Source of the DNA: Circinella umbellata
Taxonomy: Eukaryota; Mucoromycota; Mucoromycetes; Mucorales; Lichtheimiaceae
DNA length: 58,656 bases
Direction: 5' to 3'
Assembly: GCA_025093555.1 (NCBI GenBank)
Contig: JAIWNF010000114.1
Coordinates: 1-58,656 of the forward strand
The position numbers and the translations under genes are program-made. Below, one piece after another: positions 10,422 to 21,801 of this stretch (positions are counted from its first letter, which is position 1; each line of letters opens with the position of its first letter). The notes under the pieces are model-generated. The model did not search any database. It was not told the DNA's origin and worked only from the letters and a program-made list of their open reading frames with translations.

Positions 10422-12954
10422 GGCGGCCCTACAATGCCCAGAGGAATTTTTGGCCAATAAAATTGCTATATAGTGGAGCCAATTAAATGCTTTTCTTCTT
10501 GCTGTATGGGAAAAAAAGTAACCAGAAGTAAATGAACCATGATCATGCTACATTGTATAGGATATATTGCATTGTATGGGCTATGTGTGTAACATTCTGA
10601 CTATTGTTTCTGTTATAGGAAGGGTCGTATCCATGCATTATATTTGATTGTTTTTTTTTGTTTTGTTGTTATTTTCTTTCTTTACATTTTTTTTTTACTT
10701 TTTGAATATAGTAAAAATGGGAAAAGCTATGAAGTCTGCTCGTTCTGTAAAGAACCCTATTAATAAATATTTCCTCGCTACCCACCACACTACATCACCT
10801 AACGAAGAAAATGATCACGTTCAATATCCCCATGTAAATGTAAATGACAATATACTGGTTATCTTAAAATATATCAGCCGAATAAAATTATCAACAATAC
10901 TTTATAATAGCATTCAGAACAAGTTATCCTTAATGAAAGTGTTGGTGATACAATGCTTGAAATTGAAAACATTAGTTTGGAAACTTTACAGGACGAGTAG
11001 ACTGAACAACAAGAACAGCAGCAACAACTCAATGATAATACTGGTAGTGATAGCTTATCAAATCATGAAGAAAACAACAACCAACAAGAAGAACCAGATG
11101 ATACTCCCCTTGGCGCTGTTCGAGAATATCTGTTAAAAATAAAAAAGAAGATTACAAAAAATAAAATCATGCTGTATAATGAGCATAAATTCTGGATAGA
11201 GCCAGAATCGCCATACTTTTGTTTCCATGGTCGTCAGAAATTTGATCCAGCTTTACTTTATCGTCCACGCATATTTGTATGGGCTCTAGATAAACTTGTT
11301 GCTATTTTTTGCCAAGCTCCAAATTGTGGCAGTAAATTCCACAGTGATGGTTTTAATTGTGATCCTATTGCGCGTCGAATTGTAGATATTGATAGGTAAT
11401 AATATTATAAAGACGTAGACTATTAAATATAATTAATATACCAAAGTAAGAAGACATTTTAATAAATACGGATAAAATTATGTATATAGTTGCTTTTACA
11501 TCCTTTCTCGACGCTACAGATGCTACAAATGCAGAAAGACCATTAATGGTCATGATAGTGAACTCATGGATAGTCTACCATACCACATTCAATCAATATT
11601 CCCAGCCATATTAACTCATCGAGGTGGTATTTCAAGACAGCTTGCTGATTTACTTCGGCCTTGCTTTCAAAATGCTATGGGACCGGAACATCTACATGAT
11701 CTGCTTCAAGAACTTCATGACCTTTGGTATAATCGTCTCCAACTTACATATTTAACTTCAATTGATTATCAACAGCAACACGCTCCACAATTATTTTTCT
11801 TTAGAGGAAGTGGGGGAAATCAAAATCATCCATCATTTTCAAATTTTGACGATCCATTAGGATATGCTGGTTATGTTCCATCAGCTACCTATTTACGTAT
11901 GATATATACAGCAATTATGGATCAACTTCGATTATTTATGGATAAAGAAATGATGGTGTTGGATGGTGTTGTTTTAAAAGGAGATCACACGTTTAAAATA
12001 ATCAAGCATATGGCAAATGTTGGTGGTGAATCGACATTTTATGCATTATATACTGTATGTAACGAGTTTGAGGAGATCAGGGTCCAACTATTAGTACTAA
12101 CAAAAAAATTGGCACATTTAAAAACATCATTTGAACAAATGTTGAAGTCATATCATTTATACAGTCACCAAGAACCTCAAATATTTTATACAGACAATAT
12201 TGCTGGTGATAAACGATTTTTGCAAGAAACCATCCCTTCGCTAAATCAACCTTTATCTGCTACTACAACTACATCAGCATCAGCATCATCATCATCCACA
12301 ATAACAAACAACACCACCAACAATAATTCAAAATATATATCACTTCCAGATCACATTTCTCCTCGTTATATTCGTACAGCCAGTGATGCAAACATAGCTA
12401 TCGAACAAATATTAAGTGATATCCAAGATGGTCGATCAATAACAATCGGTTTTGATACCGAATGGAACTATAATAAAGTTACAAAATACATTGGAAAGAC
12501 GGCTGTCGTACAAATTGCGTATAATGATTTGCTATTAATTTTACCTATATTGCATTATGGAGAACTACCCGAGAAGCTGATCGATTTGTTAAAAAGTAAC
12601 AATGTTGTTAAAGTTGGGCATAATGTGGGGAACGACCTTGCAAAGATCAATGGTGACTATCAAGTTGATGCCGATAGAAGACATGTAGTAGAGCTAGGCT
12701 CATTTGCAAAAGAAAAAGGTGCTGTTCAAGACGGTAGAACCAACTTGTTAAACATTTGTGCTGCTGTATTAGGGTTACTTTATACAAAGGGGATGATGAT
12801 AGATTAAGTAATTGGGAAAGTCCATTACTGTCACCAAATCAAATATATTATGCTGGACTCGATGCTTGGGTATCTTTAAATGTGTACAATAGTTTGATTG
12901 AACGTAGCAAGAATTTAAGAAAGCACGATTATATATCCAATGATTACATCTAAC

Positions 12955-13433
12955 CAACAGCCCCCACAACAAATTCTTCGTCAATATATGTTGTATCCAA
13001 CACATATTATTCATAAAGATAATTATTTGTCGTTCTAATTATTAAAGTATAGCGTATCTTTAATTATGCTTTGCTGACATTTCGTGTATTTCTCTATTTG
13101 GACCATGATTTATAAGAACACAGAAGTCCATCTTCTATAATGATATAAGGTTACAGCTGCGTAGATATATCATATCGTCAACCGCTTAAAGTCTAATCTT
13201 AATATCATTAATCTTATATTCATAATTCACACGGCCATGACAAATATAAATCTTACGTATACACATATCAATATATCCCACTGATAATAAGATTCATATA
13301 AATAGAGATAATATTTTATTTTAATAAACTTCAGTTCAATTATTGTTCTTTTGGGTCTCGTTGACTTTTTAACGTCTCTTTTATTTTATTATATTTGATT
13401 GATATAACAATATATCAAGATGATAATTAAGGT
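12955..13433. other. Unreadable stretch of the X gene
   Basis: About 480 bp between the exonuclease exon and the next conserved exon. All frames are broken and AT-rich. exo0 has a conserved patch at the equivalent place (DFGNPLFEVV…LRTY) that I could not find here, so this part of X is deleted or replaced. Confidence 0.5.
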
Positions 13434-13768
13434 CAGGAGTATTTGAATTCTGATTTATTATTGTATGATGAAGATATTTTTGAAGAACAACTCGAAGAAG
13501 TAATAGAGCAAAATGAAAATTATGGTATAACAAGAATTTTGAAAGACCCATTTCATTTAATGGTGCAGCTCAAAGTCCTCAAAAAACACAGTCTAGGTAT
13601 GTACATTTTTAGAACATTACACCATGGGAAGTTACCTCAGGTACCTAGGGTAACACATGGTATACAAAATTCCATATATGAGCAATGGAGAATGAAATAT
13701 TGTTTTAGAAGTAGTACAAGAGTAGAGAAATATTTTTTTTTTATTCGAAGTCATAATAAAAAAATTCT

Positions 13769-16700
13769 TTAAACTTTAGCTATATCAGTTTCTACTACTT
13801 CTCCTGGACACATGTCAGGATAAATTAAATAAAATCGATTGGTATAAGTTGATGATTTTAACATTCGAGTATAACCTTGGATATTTTCAACGTGCGCAAC
13901 GATTATTTTGTCAGCAGGGGTGGCACTATCTGGTCTTCTATACACATGCGGAATTCCTTTCTTCCTTCTTGATGGTGTACCATACTCGTCACAAGTGACA
14001 CCGCCATACAATTTCACCAGACAAAGTGGATGCTCCTCTAATAAATGACATCGTCAGTATTATATATATATGTACACTAACATTCAACAATAATATCAAA
14101 ATATACGCGAAAACATACCTCCTTTAAAAATATGGGAAAAAAACATGATAACCTTGCCGAAATATGTGCCAGTTACGCCTCTTATACTTATTGGAAGGAT
14201 GGATCTTAATAATGTGTCAAGCTTTTTGGACGCGGACAGGTATTGTTCACAAGTATATACCACTCCATCCACAAACAAACGTCTCCCAATCTTGATGTGC
14301 TCGCTTAAGGTGCTACTCATTACGTGGTTATCATCTTGATCAAATTGGTTGTTCCAGTAATTTCTCAAATAACTTTCGATATCAAAGCATTCGTCACCAT
14401 TTCCAATTATACCATCTCTGGCCTCCCACAGCTCAATACCTGGATAATCCATTATTGTGTATGTATCCCACTCTGGTTGTTCCTCTGTAGCCTCTTCGGA
14501 TTTATATACTCGTTCAAAGTTTCGCGTGAGCAGCTGTCGTTTTATAATATTACCTGCATTAGCTCCAGGTAAGACATGGGATTTTACATGCCTTTTGAAA
14601 AAACCTATAAAAGTGAAAAAAAAGTTTAATTGTTTGTTCTTTTATTATGTATCAGTTAATATTATAAATTAGCATACCAATTGCACGTTCGGCAGATCTT
14701 GTGCTATATGCACGTAATGGTCCAAGGGCTTCTACAGTCTTATGAATGTGGCGAAGAAGATGGAAGTTCAAGACGTACATGTTGGGTGATACGTTATCCC
14801 GCATATGCATATGCCAAATGTGAAAATTGCTATGGTAAATATACTTTTGATTAGTAGGACTCTTTATATTCATTGGATGATTAATAAACGATAGCTTACG
14901 ATTTTATTTTTATAATGTCTTGTTGTGTAATCTTCCATTTCAAAGCTGTGGAGCACCCTATTACGAATGCCATAATTGCCTCTATCTGCGGGGCATTGTT
15001 ACCAAATTTCTTGATCAGCTGCTCAAATACCAAAGTAGGCAGTATGAATTGCATAAATACAATCCAATCAACAGATCGTAAAAGACCTGTCTTCCTGGCA
15101 ACATCTGTTGAAAGATAAAACCAGTATATTAAGTTAAAATTTATATGTAAATCATAACTTTATCGAATAAATGGATAATATATATTAATACTAACCTCGG
15201 AAGCTACCCTCGAATATAGATGATGGGATAGTCGATCCTGATTCGATTATCATGCCACCAATGCTCAAACAAACCTGTTTAGGTAACTCGACCGTGCAAT
15301 TGACGTTTTTGTATTCGCCAGAAATCATCAACCATATCTTCCTGCTGCAATTTGCTCCTATTAAGTGCAACTCATCTAGGCCGAAGAAGGTATGACCGTG
15401 GAACGATTGTAATGTAGCAAATTCGGTTGCCTTCTTGATTCCAAATCCCTATTATCAAAAAAAAAAGAATAGAATATGACACTAGCTAAGATAAAATGGT
15501 AACTGTAAAAACAAGAGATGTTGTTGGTTTGACTTATACCTTATCACCATCGATGAATTCATTCATCTCTCTAGAATCGGACATAGTAACAGTTCCGCGA
15601 TAGTAATGCCCTGTCCCATTACCAGAAGGACTGACGTGAGGAATTGTTTTAATCCGGCACTGGCGACAACCATACAACGAGGTATGACCAGTATGGTGGC
15701 AGATTTCTTGAACATCAATGATGTCACTACTGGTGAGCATCAAATGGACATTGAACGTGAATACACCATCTGGACAAGTAACTCTCATACCAGCTGCCTC
15801 AAGGATCCGAAGTTCATTTAACCATGGTCTGAGAAAGGTATATAGGTCTCCATTGTGATCCCCTGGAGTAATCGCAACTTGAAGCATGTGCTCTTTCTTG
15901 TATCTATATATTTAACTAATTATTAAATACTATATATAATACATCATAGATAATCTGTTTATTATTATGAAGCAAAAAATAATTACCTTTCTTGAGCCGG
16001 CAAACCTAATACAACAACATGCAGAATCGTCATCTTTGAACTGTTACTTCCTTTAAATGCACTGAATCCATCGATAAATAATGAAACGGGAATATCAAGG
16101 ATGTTAGGGAATAATTCTTGTTTACGATCACAGAATACTTTTCCATCGAAAATATCCTCTAATGCACCTTCTTCGGATGGTTCGTGGGTTTCCAAAAGTA
16201 AGTTACGTGTGTTTTTGTCTGCAACAAATGCTGACAGTTGTTTTGCGAGTGGGAAATATGACATAGTTTTTATAGGTTTTCTATTTTTGAATTGGGGTTT
16301 ACCACAAGAGCAAGGAGCTTTTGAATCTTCTGGGAAAAGTCGACAACCATTGGGACACATATGGTATTTAGTTTCTTCAAGATTAAACATCTTATCCAGA
16401 TGCGATTCACATTTTTTAGGACTATATAAAGGTACTTTGCCTGTTTTTCTTTTAATAACAACTCTTTCATGAATTATATAATTGTGTTATGTATATTTAC
16501 TTACCAAAACCCTCTTCACTCTTGATTCGCTTATTCAATAGCTTGATTAAATCTTCATGACTAGCTCTACTGACATTATGCTCTTGTATCCAGCTATAGA
16601 TCTCGAAGCTTATTTCTTCATGCGTGTCCAAAGGTGCTTGGCCATATTCAATGTAATCAATGGGGACAGTTGTACATGGTGGTATTTCAAGGGTCCATGG

Positions 16701-17258
16701 ATCGACATAGTTTCCCTCAACATCTCTATAGAACTCATCTATATGCTGCTCAGTCTCGAAACTTCTTTCCTGACCGTCATCGTCGTCTTCCTCTTCATCA
16801 CTTTCGTAATTGTCATCAGTTGCATAATCATCATCGTTGTTTTCCTCTTCTGGAGCACCAGGTAATTAAAATCTAGTTGTATGGCTAACATCCTCATCCA
16901 TTCCTTCTTCATCGAAAATGGCTTCCTGATTAGTTTGATTACCATCATTACTGACTTGACCAACATAAGGCTGTTCCGGACCACCATAATCATACCCAGT
17001 GGTATCCATATGATCATCAATGTAAGTCTGGCTGTCAGAAATACCTGCACGAGCTTGTCTGTGGGTCATCACTGAATGGCTTCTACGACGTTGTTCTACA
17101 CATAAAGCGATATTTTAAAAAGGTAAGTATTTAAACTACGTAGATGATTACTAATATTAATCTATAAACATACCACATTGGATAATATGAGCATCAAGTT
17201 CAGCTTGTTTCTTTGGAAGGAAACAATGTGGGCATCTTTTTGTGTATAATGAAGGCAT
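13769..17258 (-). pseudogene. T2 Tnp2-type transposase, nearly complete (one premature stop)
   Basis: Starts at 17258 with a C2HC finger exon (CPHCFLPKKQAELDAHIIQC). An acidic, disordered exon (about 17095-16520) carries the only clear lesion, TAA near 16867. Then come CPNGCRLFP…CSC (zinc pair), SLFIDGFSAFKG (probable first Asp), HLMLTSSDIIDVQEICHHTG, SLYGCRQCR, GLDELHLIGANC (probable second Asp), LRSVDWIVFMQF, YSTRSAERAIG (probable Glu), a C-terminal EEHPLCLVKLYGG and YYLIYPDM-like RFYLIYPDMCPGE, ending at TAA 13769. At least eight introns of 60-130 bp. This is the Transposase_21/Tnp2 family of CACTA elements: it cuts at the TIR ends and joins them to a 3-bp staggered target, in the nucleus. 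The stop lies in a low-conservation acidic stretch, so the rest is well preserved. Confidence 0.85.
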
Positions 17259-17482
17259 GGTAAGAATAAAATAGTAGATAGTGAAGCAATGATGATTTGG
17301 CGATCCACTCCAGCTTTTATAACAATTTGAAGAAAGTGTCAGAAAAGATTTGTGAAACTCGTTGAAGGGTTTGTGCAACTTGTTAAAATTTTAGAATACC
17401 GTAAGTGACGCGCCTCATTTTGCTTTTCTTTTTTTTTCTCCCTTTTTTTCTTTTTTTTTTACAATCACTTTATTATTTTACA
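17259..17482. promoter_or_regulatory. T2 divergent intergenic region
   Basis: A 224-bp gap between the two head-to-head T2 genes. The accessory-gene side has long T/CT-rich tracts (17418-17460), as upstream of many fungal start codons. It is read as a bidirectional promoter by analogy with T1 and T3; no factor site was recognised. Confidence 0.4.
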
Positions 17483-18835
17483 ATGAATCCTAACAATTAT
17501 CCAGTTCTAACACACGATCTCATTCAATCTATTTACAATGTTGTTTGGGATATTCATAACAGAGTTACTGGCATAGAAACTCGATTAACTAACATTGAAC
17601 ATCATGTAGGTCTTCATCCTTCTCAGCCTGATGCTCAGCAGCCTCATTATCAGTCCCATGCTTACGTACAACAACAACAGCCGCAACCTCAGCAAGACCT
17701 TCAGCCTCAAAGGTCTATTTCCTTCACACAACACCAACAAATAGAGGCTGAGAAGGATGCAGAAGAGAAAAGGGAAATAGTGGCGTAGATGTACCAACTT
17801 CCTGAGACTGCACAAGCATTTGGTGATGGTGATATCATCGCCAAGCAAAAGTTCACAGGCTCAAAAAAAGCTATTATCAAGAATGACATAATTGTCTTTT
17901 TACATGAGGAGGTGGGAATCTTGCAAGACGATCTCGATGCCATGTATGAAGCGTTCTTGCAAGAATCAAGAACCCACCGATAAGCTCTGGAAGATGTGTG
18001 GGCTAAAAACCCAAAATTCTTTGCAACGTACAGTTCCATCCCTACAGCAATCAAGACTATCGAAGCTAGGAAATTCGAAACTAACATCGACCGTATATAC
18101 AAAATTCAAATTAGTAGATGCGAAAAGCACTGGATAGCCGATTACTTTATCCATTCTGTTTACATTTCTATCAAAGAGTAAGTTTATATATCTCTTTGAT
18201 GTTAGTAATAACGTAGTTTTACAATTATTAATTCTATTTATTAGTGGTAAAAAAAAGGGAGGCAATAGATCCTCAACAGGTGCAAGCACTCTTTTGTAAG
18301 TGAAACAGTCTATACTGTTTTATGATGAATAATAAAGTAAATATCACTAATTGGAATAAATAGGGGTAATATGGGTTTATCCCGCCAAAACAGTCAATCA
18401 ACATTACGGCACCAAGCATCTTCTTCTTCAATGTAAGCTATGTAATTTTAATAAGATATTATTTTATAGGACCAGTCTTGTCATGGACACCACTGACACC
18501 GTCACTGAAGAACAAAGGTAATTTTATTATGAGAACAAATTCTGACAACAACATATATACCATATTAAGATGAACTAACTTATGCATAATATACTAGCCC
18601 AAGTCTTCTCCCATCTTACATATCATCAGCACCAACACCAACACCTTCGACTTCATCTTTATATCCACAACAAATGCCACAACCACAACCACAACCACAA
18701 CCAATTTTTTCTGTTTCTTCCGATCCCACTTCTACCCCACCTCCACAAGTAATGAGAGCGAGAAAGCGTTTAGCTTCTCCTTCATCATCTGCACAACCAC
18801 CCCGCAACTGCCATCCAAGAAACAATAATCAATAG
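17483..18835 (+). pseudogene. T2 accessory protein gene with two premature stops
   Basis: Begins MNPNNYPVLTHDLIQSIYNV, then a heptad-patterned segment (IETRLTNIEHHV), a PQ-rich linker and a helical region. It then has the conserved core RIYKIQISRCEKHWIADYFI, equivalent to the CEK cores of T1 (IDLCEKNRV) and T3 (DECEKNWIARHLL). Small exons follow at about 18243, 18361, 18470 and 18599. The last is Ser/Pro/Gln-rich and ends with RARKRLASP and TAG at 18833. Stops TAG at 17786 and TAA at 17981 lie in an otherwise continuous frame. The function is not known. Conserved pairing with the transposase in three elements implies a role in transposition (TnpA-like, inference). Confidence 0.7.
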
Positions 18836-20365
18836 AATTTTTTACCACTATTTAATAATATAATAAAATAATAAAAACTATATATCTATAAATAAATATC
18901 GAAACGATGATAAATTGATGCTAGGTTACATTTGGGATTATGTTTGGATACACAATTTGCCAAAAAGAGAAAATCATCTGTGCTGGTTTTAAATTACATC
19001 CTGAGGTACCTGAGGTAGCTTCCCATGGTGTTACATATAGCTTGGATCATGTTGCTGAAAATATAAATAACATGAGGCATCTTTATATACGTATCGAATT
19101 TCATTATTTTTTATATAGCAAAGGAATTTGCACGTCGTTTACGCGATGCGCTATTTGTAATAGATAAAGATGATAGAAGAAGGATTGAAACGTATTTGCA
19201 AAGTCAAAATATCACATTCAAGTATATGTTATCAAAAAATCCAGCTTGGGTCTTGAAACGAGTAAAACGGGTAATCCCTCCACCAAATGAACTGTATCCT
19301 GTTGTTGAATTGCTATTCCAAGAATATGGTCGACAAAAATGCTCACTAATGAATCGTACATTATTTGATGATCAAACTTGGAAGCAAGCTGAAAATGTTT
19401 TGAATACAATTCGATGTGGCTATGTATCAGATCCTCCAGGTATGTCACTCTATTTTGAAATTGGCAGAGACAAAAACCAATTACCTTTGTATAGGTGCAC
19501 TCGTGGGACCAACACTCTTGAGGGGGGTGTTTATATAAATATCATTCAAAAGTTTGCTTCATTTGGGGCCGGGCCTAAATTAACTGATTGTATCCTTGCT
19601 GATTATCATTTACGACACAATATCCATGTATGGAAAATTATATTGTATAATTTTTTTTAGTTGCATTAATTTTTTGTTGATGGTTGTAAGCTGACTACTT
19701 CATTTTCTAGGCTAGTATGAAAAACAGATATAAAACAAGATATTAGGGCCACTATAATCCATGGCTAACAGAATCAATTAATATTTTATGTCAAAAGTAT
19801 GGGATGAACATACTAGACCCACGATTTAATGGTGGATATACTAATGGACGTTTGCATCTGACGTCAGGTCAGGAATCCTTTGGCATTACAGCAATACCAG
19901 AAGAAATATCGAGATCACTTAACATGCACCATATATCACAACAACTTCCAGATACCACTATTACTACTCCAATGTTGATTTCTATTAGTATTCACTTATC
20001 CATACCCACTGGCATTATGAATAATCCGAGAGGAGCATTATATAATTATCTCGCAACAAAGCAACACGTTAAAAAAGCAGTATTGCCACTACACACACAA
20101 CTAGAATTCAAATTATTTTCAAAAAAATTGTGCTGTATACATAATCATAATCAATCATCTGTCAATTGGAATGAATTAGCATGCGAATGGAATAACATTG
20201 TAAATACTGGTATGGCACCATATACCCTTTTTTACAAATCACCTGAACACCTTGAATCATTTTATAACTCTTGTTGGAAAAAGAGAAACGTGGCGTACAA
20301 TAGTATAATGAATAGCAATGGTGTATGATGTGAAACCATGGAATATCAATTGCAATCCCCTGATA

Positions 20366-21136
20366 CCGTCACCGCTCGATATAACGATACACCCCGTCGG
20401 ACCAAAAGTGCATCGTTATATCGAATTATCGTTATATCGAATTCTTGATCCGAGCTGTAATGATCGGGTAAAATTCTATCCTTATGTACTTGGCCTCACA
20501 TGTATATGTCTTACAAAAAGAAGAGAACCCTAAACACATTATATCATTCGTACTGTAACTAAGTTATGTATAAAAATAAAATAGATCTTTTTTTTCTTTG
20601 TACGTACAGTGTTTATTTTCAAATATTCCTTAACATATTCCTTCTAACTGAATTGAAATCATATCGTCACATATAATTAATGTCAATCCCTTATAAGAAA
20701 AAAAATGCGAGTGTTGTACTTCTATAATCAGCATCAAAAAACTGTCTATTGTTTATAAAGACATTCAAAATGACAAGAACAAGTTCGACTTGCAAAGTTA
20801 GTATAATAAAAAAATCTGATTTTGAAAAGAAAGAAGAAGAAGCAGCATATCACTGGCTTTTCTTTTTTTGGAAAAGGTGATGCCTGAAGATAAATTTGAT
20901 GTTCAAATTGTCAAACCCTTCACAAAAATATTTAAAAACTAAAGTAAAAACATAAAAAATTGCCCATCAAACTGGTATTATTTCCTTTTTAAAAAAATAA
21001 AGATATGATTTGTCTGCTTGATATAACGATATTTTTGCCAAAACTCTATCGGATATCGTTATATAAAATTAACGATATTTCCCCGCTTAATCTGTCTTGA
21101 ACCCCAAAACCCTATCGTTATAGCGAGCGGTGACGG
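20366..21136. mobile_element. TA-flanked MITE (771 bp) in the last exon of the X gene
   Basis: The ends are inverted CCGTCACCGCTCG[AC]TATAAC, continuing GATA, with flanking TA at 20364-20365 and 21137-21138. ATAACGATA-type iterations recur just inside both ends (about 20412-20440 and 21020-21075). No transposase frame is visible. The TA duplication and length fit a Tc1/mariner or pogo-derived non-autonomous element. Removing it restores the X reading frame through SPDRSYEVVS. Confidence 0.8.
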
Positions 21137-21455
21137 TAGATCATATGAAGTTGTATCTGCACAATACCCTGCCCCTTTACGTATTAATGCTTCTATTAAT
21201 CCTCAAGATGGAATACCTGTTTCACCTGCTGCTATTTCATCTTCCTTACAATCGTTATCATCATCATTATCATCGTCACTAAATCCCACAGCGGAAAACA
21301 CATCAATATTATCACAAACAATAGTACAACAGTCATTATATATCAATAACTGCCGAAGCAGTGGGAGAATCATTACAACCTCGACACTATTACTAAGAAA
21401 AAGAACACGAAGATCAAAAAAGAAAACTAGTAATACCACTACTAACCAACCATAA

Positions 21456-21801
21456 TCTCCAACTCCATATAGAAGAATCTTACCATTTCCATCACCAGAA
21501 GTATCCTTAAATTCTCCTCATCAAACTCCATAATTTATATCACTTAAATATTTATATTTATTTACCTACTGAGTGCATTGAAATAATACATAATTCAAAT
21601 AAAACGATATGTGATAGTAAACTACTGTACTGTCAGTTTTGTTCTACAAACTAAAACTTGGGTTTTTAATAACGAGGGTAATTCATATTATGTATAATCA
21701 CAGCCCTGCAAGTTCCATACTTCTTCCATCTTTTTTATACTTCAAAGAAAAGAGGTCTAGTTATCAATATCATTTATGAACTGATTAGTATAATAACTAA
21801 G
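21456..21801. other. 3' flank of the X gene up to element B
   Basis: AT-rich, with no open frame worth reporting. A CCATCACCAGAAG-type stretch directly after the X stop codon looks like former coding sequence but carries stops. It should contain the X polyadenylation region. Confidence 0.4.

Larger units (their letters stand above)
13620..19030 (-). mobile_element. T2: CACTA/Tnp2-like transposon (5411 bp) with TTA target duplication
   Basis: The ends are inverted copies of CACCATGGGAAG[TC]TACCTC (27 bp in all with one mismatch, continuing AGGTACCT). Flanks are TTA on both sides (13617-13619, 19031-19033). It contains the transposase on the minus strand and the accessory gene on the plus strand, head to head. 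T2 lies within an intron of the X gene: donor GTATGT at 13597 and acceptor ATATAG at 19118 survive. Without T2 and one TTA this intron would be 108 bp, the normal size here. The best-delimited of the three CACTA-like elements and the reference for reading T1 and T3. Confidence 0.92.
10717..21455 (+). pseudogene. X gene: zinc-binding, DDE transposase-like protein with an internal DEDD 3'-5' exonuclease
   Basis: Exons: 10717-10833, 10911-11395, 11520-about 12955, about 13434-13596, 19119-19627 and 19711-21455 (MITE at 20366-21136). Order: QN-rich N-terminus; zinc module (CQAPNCGSKFHSDGF … CYKC) joined across an intron; transposase-like core with KGDHTF (Asp near 11983) and FYTDNIAGD (Asp near 12193); a DEDDy exonuclease with GFDTEW (12448), GHNVGNDL (about 12620) and YAGLDAW (about 12855); ILKDPFH (13544); RGTNTLEGG (Glu near 19520); Ser-rich basic tail. 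The exonuclease therefore sits between the second Asp and the Glu. Lesions: TAG 10997, a frameshift near 12790, TAG 19744 and TGA 20326, and 12955-13430 is not readable as conserved protein. A Mutator-like relationship is inferred from DGTF/TDG-like motifs and the long target duplication. I recall fungal proteins of this layout but cannot verify it. Confidence 0.75.
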
